Assembly: GCA_964506785.1 (NCBI GenBank)
Contig: CAZDME010000033.1
Location: 1 to 14,785, forward strand
DNA length: 14,785 bases
Direction of reading: 5' to 3'
Source: CAZDME01 sp964506785 [NCBI: uncultured bacterium]
GTDB taxonomy: Bacteria; CAZDME01; JAYEMH01
The position numbers and the translations under genes were made by a program. Of this stretch, positions 1-6,290 are shown one piece after another. The notes below the pieces were generated by a model, which worked only from the letters and a program-made list of their open reading frames with translations, did not search any database and was not told the origin of the DNA. Numbering within the stretch: position 1 is the first letter of the stretch; every line of letters starts with the position of its first letter.

Positions 1-21
1 TTCACGATTCACCATTCACCA
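1..21. repeat. Tandem heptamer repeat (TTCACSA x3)
   Basis: Three consecutive 7-nt units (TTCACGA, TTCACCA, TTCACCA) open the window, so the array may continue to the left. It is one of several tandem heptamer patches in the non-coding DNA here. Function unknown. Confidence 0.55.
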
Positions 22-72
22 ATTTAATCCCAGCGACTAATTAATTTACCATATATCGAGCGCTTAATCAAT

Positions 73-104
73 AAAAAAGCCCCTTCTATAAGGAGCTTCT
101 TTTT
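73..104 (-). terminator. Intrinsic terminator of the 480-aa repeat-protein gene
   Basis: On the minus strand AGCTCCTT and AAGGGGCT form an 8-bp stem (one U-G wobble) around the loop ATAG, followed by six T residues. It lies about 120 nt beyond the stop codon at 227-229. An A-rich flank on the other side could let it work in both directions. Confidence 0.8.
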
Positions 105-154
105 CATCTTAAATTTCTCTCTAAAATCTATTTATTCATTCCTAGAACCAATAT

Positions 155-174
155 TTATCTGCCGCTACAGATAA
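155..174. repeat. Perfect 7-bp inverted repeat in the 3' region
   Basis: TTATCTG and CAGATAA flank a 6-nt loop, between the stop of the repeat-protein gene and its terminator. There is no T-run, so it is not a terminator. It could be an mRNA 3'-end hairpin. A second 10-bp palindrome (AGCCCGGGCT) sits at 202-211. Confidence 0.4.
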
Positions 175-226
175 TTCAGAGGAGCAAACATCAACCGCAT
201 CAGCCCGGGCTCTATTTTAGATTTTC

Positions 227-1669
227 TTACCTATTTACCACCCTCCCATTTTCTAAAATTACTTCTTCGCCTTCAGCCGTCAGAAATGTCCCCTGGTAGG
301 GGACTAATTGCCCTTCGCTATTCATTCTATAAATATTGCCGTTAGTTTGAGTGAGTTGAAGAATCCTGAAGTTATAAATAAGATATATGCTCCCTTCTTC
401 ATCAGTATAGTTCCCCGAGTAAAGAGCCAACTCTCCCTTTTCATTTAACTTATAAATATTGCCGTTGGAACGTTCCATATAATCTATTTTGATTTTACCT
501 TCCTGATAAAGATAATGATAATTACTTACTTGCCCCTCAGAAGTTTCCACCCGGTCAATTACTGTTTCTCCAGCTATTTTTTTATAATAGTTTACTTGGC
601 CGTCGGGGTAAGTAACCTGACTGAGTTCAAATTCCTCTATCTGGTATTGACTGCCATCTTCCTGGGTAAACGTCCCTTGATAAGCCGCCAGTTTTTTTTC
701 TTCTTCCCCCTCTTCTTCTTTTAATTTATAGATATTGCCGTCCGCCTTGGTAATCTGAACGGTGTTAAAGTTATTAATCATATAAATATCTTCTTTTTCT
801 TCTTCATCTTTAACTTTAAACTGGCCAAAATAGGGGGTTAATTTTTCCTCTTTATTGCCTTCCTCATCTTCACCCTCTCTCATTTTATAAATATTCTCAT
901 CCTTATCTACAGCCAGAATTATTTCCTTGTTATTATTAAAGCTATAGGTAACTCCGGAATCCGGTTGGGTATAGTAACCAGCATGCGGCACCATTTTGCC
1001 ATTTCTTATTCCATATGCCTTTCCTCCGGATATTATTTGCCGGGACTGGAATTCATTAATAATTTGTTGATTACCCCCGGTATCAATAAATACCCCCTGA
1101 TAGGGTTTAAGCCGGCCCTCTTGCATCCGGTAGATATTTCCTTCAGGAGAAATCATCTCCGTATATTGAAAATTCTCGATGATATAGACATTTCCTTCTT
1201 CAGTAATATGCCGGCCGTAATAAATAGCCAGGTGGCCGTTTTCTTTACGCTTATAAATATTCCCGTCCTGGTCTATACCGGAAATAGCCTGACCATTTTT
1301 ATCAAGGACTACGGTAAAGCCGCTAGAGTCATCATAATAGGCCCGGCCTTCAGACAGGATTTCTTCTTTAGTCGGCTCGGCTAATATTTCCGGCGGTGTT
1401 TCGTCTTCTTCCTTGAGATATTGTTCAGTAGGAGCCTGATGAGAAGTAGCCGGAAGGGGAACAGTTTCATCTTGCGCATATCTATCATCTGGTTCAAGCG
1501 AGGGCTCTCCCAATTTTTCAAATGCCCGGATGGTATTTGATTGGCTGAATATAGAAATAAAGGCTATAATTATGATAGCTATAGCCCTTGCCGGATAAAT
1601 AGAGCAACCGTTTATGGCCTTTTGTCCCTCATTTATTCCTTTTGTCTTTCTTCTTGCTTTCTTGGCCAT
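227..1669 (-). CDS. Membrane-anchored or secreted GNIY-repeat protein, c-di-GMP-riboswitch controlled
   Basis: I recognise no named family. The 480-aa protein has a basic N-terminus (KKARRKTK), one hydrophobic segment at about 26-43 that could be a signal peptide or anchor, then an acidic, Pro-rich linker to about 105. From about 125 to the end it is made of roughly eight repeats of 40-54 residues. The unit reads G-N-I-Y-K/R, then L-x-x-Y-x-G, then Y-x-I-x-x-F; clear GNIY or ENIY cores lie at about 136, 177, 258, 311, 403 and 444, with degenerate copies at about 218 and 357. Repeats 4 and 5 carry Glu/Lys-rich insertions. The pattern suggests repeated beta-hairpins exposed outside the cytoplasmic membrane, perhaps an adhesin or matrix protein (inference). 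The ATG has a good ribosome site (AAAGGA). Promoter, riboswitch and terminator make it a single-gene unit. Confidence 0.85.
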   Translation of the reverse strand: MAKKARRKTKGINEGQKAINGCSIYPARAIAIIIIAFISIFSQSNTIRAFEKLGEPSLEPDDRYAQDETVPLPATSHQAPTEQYLKEEDETPPEILAEPTKEEILSEGRAYYDDSSGFTVVLDKNGQAISGIDQDGNIYKRKENGHLAIYYGRHITEEGNVYIIENFQYTEMISPEGNIYRMQEGRLKPYQGVFIDTGGNQQIINEFQSRQIISGGKAYGIRNGKMVPHAGYYTQPDSGVTYSFNNNKEIILAVDKDENIYKMREGEDEEGNKEEKLTPYFGQFKVKDEEEKEDIYMINNFNTVQITKADGNIYKLKEEEGEEEKKLAAYQGTFTQEDGSQYQIEEFELSQVTYPDGQVNYYKKIAGETVIDRVETSEGQVSNYHYLYQEGKIKIDYMERSNGNIYKLNEKGELALYSGNYTDEEGSIYLIYNFRILQLTQTNGNIYRMNSEGQLVPYQGTFLTAEGEEVILENGRVVNR

Positions 1670-1691
1670 GGATTCATCCTTTAAATAAAAA

Positions 1692-1720
1692 CCGGGGTGC
1701 CGTCACTTTCGGCAACCCGG
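1692..1720 (-). terminator. Riboswitch expression platform: intrinsic terminator
   Basis: On the minus strand CCGGGTTGCCG pairs with CGGCACCCCGG (11 positions, one mismatch) around a 7-nt loop, followed by TTTTTATTT. It lies between the aptamer and the ribosome site of the repeat-protein gene. Its 5' arm contains TTGCC (1711-1715), which is also the 3' strand of aptamer helix P1, so the two folds exclude each other. Confidence 0.88.
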
Positions 1721-1785
1721 CTTTCCTTCGTTCCACTCAGGACCCGCAGCTTTGCGTCCCCGCCTTGCGGCGGGTTTGCCTTTAT
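1706..1785 (-). ncRNA. Cyclic-di-GMP-I (GEMM-I) riboswitch aptamer
   Basis: The minus strand carries the GEMM-I hallmarks in order: GGCAAACC; a P2 helix CCCGCC-GCAA-GGCGGG closed by a GNRA tetraloop; the conserved GGGACGCAAAGC joining and P3 start; a second hairpin holding CCTGAG and AAGGAAAGC, the usual position of the tetraloop receptor; then CCGGGTTGCCGA, which closes P1 (GGCAA with TTGCC). Such RNAs bind the second messenger c-di-GMP and commonly regulate motility, adhesion and envelope genes. It begins a few nt after the predicted transcription start and ends just before the gene it controls. I matched it by eye to the known family consensus; no covariance search was run. Confidence 0.93.
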
Positions 1786-1805
1786 CGCTCTTATCTTACT
1801 ATATA

Positions 1806-1834
1806 AATATAGCACATTATTATGCAAAAATCAA
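1806..1834 (-). promoter_or_regulatory. Promoter of the riboswitch and repeat-protein unit
   Basis: TTGATT (-35, 1829-1834), a 17-nt spacer and TATATT (-10, 1806-1811), with TGC just before the -10 (extended -10). The predicted start near 1799 falls just before the aptamer, which supports both calls. Confidence 0.8.
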
Positions 1835-1835
1835 G

Positions 1836-1857
1836 TTTTTCTAAAATTTTTCTAAAA
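1836..1857. repeat. 11-bp perfect tandem duplication at the cysS end
   Basis: TTTTTCTAAAA occurs twice in direct succession. The right copy contains the cysS stop codon; the left copy abuts the -35 box of the riboswitch promoter. It looks like a local duplication. Confidence 0.6.
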
Positions 1858-3285
1858 TTTCCGCCACTTGGTTTCTTTTTGGCTGTCTTCCAAAATTATT
1901 CCCCGTTTTTTTAAATCCTGCCGGATGTCATCCGCTAAAACCCAATCTTTAGCCAGGCGGGCTTCATTCCTCTTTTTAATCAAACCTTCAATATCCTTAT
2001 CGTCTATTTTTTTCACAATTTTCGTTGGCAAACCTAAAACACCAAGCATCTCTGTTAATTCTTGGTACCCGGTTTGAATTAATTTTTCCTCCGGGTTGTT
2101 TTTCCCAAATTCTTTATTGATTAATCCGACCAATTCAAAAATTACCCCGATTGCCCCGGCGGTATTAAAATCGTCATTCATACAATTTTCAAAACGAGAA
2201 ATGAAATTTTTTATTTTCGAATGAACTACCCTCTTTTTAGGAAACCTGGCCGGTCCTTTTTCTAAACAAATAGTGATTCTTTCCCACTTTCGGCGGGCAT
2301 CTTCCAACCTTTGGGGGCTAAAATCGATAGGGCTGCGGTAATGAGTGGAAATGAGAAAAAGGCGGGTAACTGCCGGGGAATATTTTTGGAAAAGCTCCTT
2401 CAGGGTAAAAATATTCCCCAACGATTTGGACATTTTCTCTTTATTGATAGTTACAAAGCCATTATGCATCCAGTAGCGGACAAAGGGTTTACCGGTGGAG
2501 GCCTCTGATTGAGCAATTTCGTTTTCGTGATGAGGAAAGACCAAATCACTTCCCCCTCCGTGAATATCAAGGGTTTCTCCTAAATATTTTTGAGACATCA
2601 CCGAACATTCAATATGCCAGCCGGGACGCCCCTCTCCCCAGGGACTGGGCCAGGAGGGCTCGTCCGGCTTTGACCTTTTCCAGAGTGCAAAATCCAAAGG
2701 ATTTTTTTTACGCTTATCTTTATCTATCCGGCATACATTCACCATTTCATCTTGCGGCCGACGGGAAAGCCGGCCGTAGGTTTTGAATTTACTAACTTGA
2801 AAATAGATACTGCCAGCAGCCTCATAGGCAAACCCTTTATCAATCAGGGTTTCAATCATTCTAATCATGCCCTTGATATTCTCGGTCGCCTTGGGATAAT
2901 ACCCGGCCCTTTTGACATTCAGTTTATCCATTACGGTAAAATAGGCCTTTATGTAACGCCGGCTAATTTCCCTGACTTTCTTTTTTAAATTATCTTCTTT
3001 CCCTTTAAGCGATGAGCGATGAGCTATGAGCTCTTTTAGCTCCTTCCTTGCCCGATTAATAATTTTATCATCCACGTCGGTAAAATTCTGAACATAAATA
3101 ACCTTATACCCTTTATACTCCAAAAAACGGTAGATAATATCGAAAGCAACATAAGCCCGGGCATGCCCCAGGTGGCAGCCGTCATAAACGGTTACCCCGC
3201 AGACATACATCTTTACCTGACCCTTTTTCAAAGGCCGGAATTCCTCTTTCTTTCTGGTTAAGGTGTTATAAACTTTTAAAGACAT
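1852..3285 (-). CDS. cysS: Cysteinyl-tRNA synthetase
   Basis: A class I aminoacyl-tRNA synthetase that joins cysteine to tRNA-Cys in the cytoplasm. The 477 residues span the whole family length. Visible motifs are HLGH (38-41, the HIGH signature), KMSKS (284-288), the zinc ligands C29, C227, H252 and E256, and the family stretches around 242-260 (HGGGSDLVFPHHEN) and near the C-terminus (KDW, ILED, KWR). Between DDKII and the MDKLN segment it carries about 18 residues more than the E. coli enzyme as I recall it, and the extra part includes three 7-nt tandem units. The start fits the family (SLKVYNTLT), although the AAAGGA ribosome site is only 2 nt from the ATG. It follows cysE by 40 nt on the same strand and probably shares its promoter. 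Confidence 0.97.
   Translation of the reverse strand: MSLKVYNTLTRKKEEFRPLKKGQVKMYVCGVTVYDGCHLGHARAYVAFDIIYRFLEYKGYKVIYVQNFTDVDDKIINRARKELKELIAHRSSLKGKEDNLKKKVREISRRYIKAYFTVMDKLNVKRAGYYPKATENIKGMIRMIETLIDKGFAYEAAGSIYFQVSKFKTYGRLSRRPQDEMVNVCRIDKDKRKKNPLDFALWKRSKPDEPSWPSPWGEGRPGWHIECSVMSQKYLGETLDIHGGGSDLVFPHHENEIAQSEASTGKPFVRYWMHNGFVTINKEKMSKSLGNIFTLKELFQKYSPAVTRLFLISTHYRSPIDFSPQRLEDARRKWERITICLEKGPARFPKKRVVHSKIKNFISRFENCMNDDFNTAGAIGVIFELVGLINKEFGKNNPEEKLIQTGYQELTEMLGVLGLPTKIVKKIDDKDIEGLIKKRNEARLAKDWVLADDIRQDLKKRGIILEDSQKETKWRKF
3009..3029. repeat. Tandem heptamer inside the cysS reading frame
   Basis: On the plus strand GCGATGA, GCGATGA, GCTATGA (minus: GCTCATA, GCTCATC, GCTCATC). Three units make 21 nt, so the frame is kept; they encode residues around 86-93 of CysS (LIAHRSSL). 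The same GCTCATA unit recurs at the cysE-cysS junction about 300 bp away. Confidence 0.8.
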
Positions 3286-3297
3286 TGTCCTTTTTTT

Positions 3298-3334
3298 CTT
3301 TAGTTATGAGCCCCGAGCTAACAAACTATGAGCC
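3298..3334. repeat. Degenerate heptamer patch at the cysE-cysS junction
   Basis: Minus strand: GCTCATA, GTTTGTTA (8 nt), GCTCGGG, GCTCATA, ACTAAAG. The first unit overlaps the last codons of cysE: GGC TCA TAG gives Gly-Ser-stop. The rest fills almost the whole gap before cysS. Confidence 0.65.
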
Positions 3335-3967
3335 ATTCTGTTTCTCCCGCCATTCTTTAAGATGCTTTTCAATCAAGTCGATTTCGTGCTGAACATTTTC
3401 CAGCCTTTCCGCCAGAGGGTCTGGCAGATTAGTATGGTCAAGATTAATCCCCGGAACCGTCAACCCGGCCTTCCGGGCAACTCTTCCCGGAACTCCCACC
3501 ACGGTAGAATTTGCCGGCACCGCACGAATAACCACCGCATTAGCGCCAATCTGGACGTTATCGCCAATGTTAATATTACCCAATATTTTTGCTCCGGCGC
3601 CAACTACGACATTGTTTCCCAGCGTCGGGTGCCTTTTTCCCTTTTCTTTCCCCGTTCCGCCCAGGGTTACCCCTTGAAAAAGGGTAACATTATCGCCAAT
3701 AATAGCCGTCTCCCCAATAACCACACCCATTCCGTGATCGATAAAAAATCCCCTGCCAATCTTTGCCGCGGGATGAATTTCAATACCGGTAAAAAACCGG
3801 GTAACCTGAGAAAAAAATCGCGGCAAAAAGGGAATATGCAGCCGGTAAAGAAAATGAGAGATGCGATGGCTGATTATTGCCTGCAGGCCGGAATAGCAAA
3901 AAAATACCTCGCAAATATTTTTAGCCGCCGGGTCTCGTTCAAAACAGGCTTTTATATCGCTAAACAT
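3326..3967 (-). CDS. cysE: Serine O-acetyltransferase
   Basis: Transfers acetyl from acetyl-CoA to L-serine, the first step of cysteine synthesis. The 213-aa protein has the short-type N-terminal helical region (DPAAKN at 12-17, then [21 protein letters not shown]), followed by a left-handed beta-helix of hexapeptide repeats with FIDHG (75-79), [14 protein letters not shown] and KRHPT (111-115), which hold the catalytic Asp/His pair and substrate residues. I chose the ATG at 3965-3967 because GGAGGGG lies just upstream and the protein then begins [13 protein letters not shown] as in relatives; a TTG at 4018 would add 17 unlike residues. It leads an apparent cysE-cysS operon, an arrangement also known in Firmicutes. 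Its last codons and stop come from a GCTCATA heptamer. Confidence 0.96.
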   Translation of the reverse strand: MFSDIKACFERDPAAKNICEVFFCYSGLQAIISHRISHFLYRLHIPFLPRFFSQVTRFFTGIEIHPAAKIGRGFFIDHGMGVVIGETAIIGDNVTLFQGVTLGGTGKEKGKRHPTLGNNVVVGAGAKILGNINIGDNVQIGANAVVIRAVPANSTVVGVPGRVARKAGLTVPGINLDHTNLPDPLAERLENVQHEIDLIEKHLKEWREKQNGS

Positions 3968-4043
3968 ACTTTTCCCCTCCCTCTTCTCACCCAATGAGTA
4001 AAACCCCGCCACACGCAAATCTTGCTCAAAATCTTAATCATCT

Positions 4044-4068
4044 GCCCATTCGAATCTTGTCTATGGGC
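4044..4068. repeat. Inverted repeat in the cysE leader
   Basis: GCCCAT and ATGGGC form a 6-bp stem around 13 nt, within the roughly 105-nt predicted 5' leader of cysE. There is no T-run. I see no T-box or SAM-aptamer sequence nearby, so any control role is open. Confidence 0.4.
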
Positions 4069-4081
4069 TTTATTTTCCCTG

Positions 4082-4110
4082 ATTTTAACATATAAGGCGG
4101 GCGCTAGCAA
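4082..4110 (-). promoter_or_regulatory. Promoter of cysE-cysS
   Basis: TTGCTA (4105-4110), 17-nt spacer, TAAAAT (4082-4087), preceded by TGT (extended -10). It diverges from the GT2 promoter at 4144-4172. Confidence 0.65.
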
Positions 4111-4143
4111 GATTAATGTCATCCCGGGCCTGCCGCTTTTCCC

Positions 4144-4172
4144 TTTTCCTTTCGCTAAAAAAGTGTTATACT
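4144..4172 (+). promoter_or_regulatory. Promoter of the GT2-GT4 pair
   Basis: TATACT (4167-4172) preceded by TGT gives a good extended -10. The -35 region (TTTTCC, 17-nt spacer) is poor, as is usual for extended -10 promoters. The predicted leader is only about 15 nt. Confidence 0.6.
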
Positions 4173-4194
4173 ATCTAAGGGAAAAGAGAGAAAA

Positions 4195-5166
4195 ATGACG
4201 GATAAAAAATTAATCATCCAGGTCCCATGTTATAATGAAGAAAAAAACCTGCCTATAACTCTTCAGGATTTACCCCGGAATATCCCGGGGATTTCTCAGA
4301 TAGAAATCCTGGTTATTGACGATGGTTCAACTGACCAGACAGCTAAAATCGCCAAAGAACTTGGGGTAAATCATCTGGTTCGATTTACCCATCACCTGGG
4401 CCTGGCTCAAGCCTTTAGTGCCGGTCTCGATGCCAGTTTGAAATTAAAAGCAGACATAATCGTAAATACGGATGCGGACCATCAATATCCGGGCAAGGAA
4501 ATTGCCCGCTTGACTGCTCCGATACTTCAGGGTGAAGCGGATATTGTCATTGGTGTCCGAAACATTAAAGCCATTAAACATTTCCCCTGGGCGAAAAAAA
4601 GACTCCAAAAATTGGGCAGCTGGGTAGTCCGCCATATATCCAGAACGAATATTTCCGATGTTACCAGCGGTTTCCGGGCTTATAGCCGGGAAGCCGCTTT
4701 AAAACTCAATATTATCTCTGGCTATACTTATACCCTGGAAGCAATTATTCAAGCCGGTAAAAAAAATCTGAAAATCGCCAGTATTCCCATTGAAGTAAAT
4801 CCGCCGTTACGTCCTTCCCGGTTAATTAAGAATACCTCCGGTTATCTCAAAAAATCAACCGCCACTATTCTCAGAATCTATGCCATGTTTAACCCGATGA
4901 AAATTTTTATGAGCGCGGGGCTCACTATTTTCTCTTTTGGCCTTTTAATTGGGCTTCGCTTTCTCTATTTTTACTTCCATTCTTCCGGCGGCGGGCATAT
5001 TCAATCGTTAATTTTAGCCGCCGTTCTTTTAATCATCGGCTTCTTGATTTCGATGATTGGCCTGCTGGCCGATTTAATCTCAGCTAACCGCCGCCTATTA
5101 GAAGACAGTTTATATCGAATAAAAAAAATAGAATTAGAAACCATTGAGAAATTAGAGAAAGATTGA
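4195..5166 (+). CDS. GT2 glycosyltransferase, polyprenyl-phosphate-sugar synthase-like
   Basis: A GT-A fold family 2 enzyme of 323 aa. The catalytic domain (1-230) shows PCYNEE (11-16), DDGSTD (42-47), the metal-binding DAD (93-95) in NTDADHQYPG, and DVTSGFRAY (155-163), all as in dolichyl-phosphate-mannose synthase and GtrB/ArnC-like proteins. Two membrane helices follow (about 236-260 and 268-293), then a short charged tail. Proteins of this shape move a sugar from a nucleotide donor to polyprenyl phosphate at the inner face of the membrane; the particular sugar cannot be read from sequence. Its last 4 nt overlap the next gene (ATTGA), so the two are probably translationally coupled. The product could feed the GT-C enzymes further downstream (inference). 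Confidence 0.88.
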   Translation: MTDKKLIIQVPCYNEEKNLPITLQDLPRNIPGISQIEILVIDDGSTDQTAKIAKELGVNHLVRFTHHLGLAQAFSAGLDASLKLKADIIVNTDADHQYPGKEIARLTAPILQGEADIVIGVRNIKAIKHFPWAKKRLQKLGSWVVRHISRTNISDVTSGFRAYSREAALKLNIISGYTYTLEAIIQAGKKNLKIASIPIEVNPPLRPSRLIKNTSGYLKKSTATILRIYAMFNPMKIFMSAGLTIFSFGLLIGLRFLYFYFHSSGGGHIQSLILAAVLLIIGFLISMIGLLADLISANRRLLEDSLYRIKKIELETIEKLEKD

Positions 5167-6290
5167 AGATTTGTTATTTTGGCACTTACGACGAGCAAAG
5201 GCCTCGAAATCGGATAATCATCCGGGGTTTGAAAGAAAATGGCGTCGAGATAGTAGAGTGCCATTTCCCTCTCTGGAAAAATATCGAAGATAAAAGCCGG
5301 ATAAATCGAACCAGTAAAAAGTTAGCCCTTTTTATCCGTTTTATCGGAAGCCGCTTTATCCTGCCGGCAAAATATTTCTTTCTTCCCCCGCATCAGGCTG
5401 TTATCGTCGGGTATCTTGGACATTTTGATATCTTTCTGGCCAGGTTTCTTTGCGTCCTCAAAAACAAACCTTTATATTTCAATGCATTCCTCTCTTTATA
5501 TGACACCCTGGTAAATGACAGGAAACTTATCCGGCCCAATACTTTTTTAGCAAAAGTCATTTTTTACCTGGATAAAATTTCCTGCCAATTAGCCGACCAC
5601 ATTTTCTTAGATACCGAGAGTCAAATTGACTATTTCACCAAGATTTTTAAATTAAGAAAATCTAAATTCAGCCGCGTTTTTGTTGGCGCTGAAACTGGTA
5701 TCTTTTATCCCAGGACAAAAACAGCAGCTATTCAAGAAAATAAGCTTAAAGTTTTATTTTACGGCCAATTTATTCCTCTACAGGGTATAGAATTTATCAT
5801 TGAGGCCGCAAAATTATTAAAAGATGAAGATATCAAATTTACCATTATCGGCCGGGGGCAGGAATACGAAAGAATCCTCAGTTTAGCCAAAGCCTATAAG
5901 CTGAATAATATCTGCTGGATTGATTGGGTAAATTATCAAGATTTACCTAAATATATAGCCGAGGCGGATATCTGCCTGGGGATATTTGGCCGGACAGGAA
6001 AAGCCAGGCGGGTAATCCCCAATAAAGCCTTTCAGGCTATCGCCATGGGAAAGGCTTTAATAACCGGAGATTCTCCGGCGGCGAAAGAGTTATTTAAAAA
6101 TGAGGAAAATGCTTTTTTATGTAAGATGGCTGATCCCTCGGTTCTGGCTGAATCGATTATAAAACTTAAAAAAGACTCAAATTTGAGAGATAAAATAGCC
6201 GGGGCAGGCTATCGATTATTCAAAAGCAAATGCCCGCCCAGAGTTATCACCCAGGGATTCCTTAATCACCTTTTAAAGAAAACCTCATAG
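5163..6290 (+). CDS. GT4-family (GT-B) glycosyltransferase
   Basis: A 375-aa cytoplasmic or membrane-associated glycosyltransferase. The N-terminal acceptor half begins KICYFGTYDEQRPRN. The C-terminal Glycos_transf_1 half begins at about 196 with KVLFYGQFIPLQGIEFIIEAA and contains FTIIGRGQE, VNYQDLPKYIAEADICL and the nucleotide-sugar loop RVIPNKAFQAIAMGKALITGD (282-303). The usual Glu of the EX7E motif, expected after 'NKAF', appears as Gln (Q291) here, which may alter activity or place it in a divergent subgroup. It starts at a TTG that overlaps the upstream GT2 stop codon. Its last 25 nt overlap the opposing methyltransferase gene. Donor and acceptor are unknown; context suggests a surface glycan. 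Confidence 0.85.
   Translation: MKICYFGTYDEQRPRNRIIIRGLKENGVEIVECHFPLWKNIEDKSRINRTSKKLALFIRFIGSRFILPAKYFFLPPHQAVIVGYLGHFDIFLARFLCVLKNKPLYFNAFLSLYDTLVNDRKLIRPNTFLAKVIFYLDKISCQLADHIFLDTESQIDYFTKIFKLRKSKFSRVFVGAETGIFYPRTKTAAIQENKLKVLFYGQFIPLQGIEFIIEAAKLLKDEDIKFTIIGRGQEYERILSLAKAYKLNNICWIDWVNYQDLPKYIAEADICLGIFGRTGKARRVIPNKAFQAIAMGKALITGDSPAAKELFKNEENAFLCKMADPSVLAESIIKLKKDSNLRDKIAGAGYRLFKSKCPPRVITQGFLNHLLKKTS

Noticed and set aside
202-211. AGCCCGGGCT as a terminator
   Set aside because: A perfect palindrome without loop space or T-run; the real terminator is at 73-104.
965-1384. Plus-strand reading frames over the repeat protein (also 515-724)
   Set aside because: They run opposite to the riboswitch-controlled gene, have no ribosome site or recognisable protein pattern, and are shadows of the repeated minus-strand codons.
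3362-3997. 211-aa plus-strand reading frame over cysE
   Set aside because: It is antisense to a textbook cysE with no family signature or promoter.
3968-4018. Longer CysE starting at the TTG at 4018
   Set aside because: The 17 extra residues do not resemble the family N-terminus, and the strong ribosome site lies before the internal ATG at 3967.
3968-4080. T-box or SAM riboswitch in the cysE leader
   Set aside because: The leader is only about 105 nt. I find no T-box antiterminator sequence, no terminator and no SAM-aptamer core; only a plain 6-bp hairpin.
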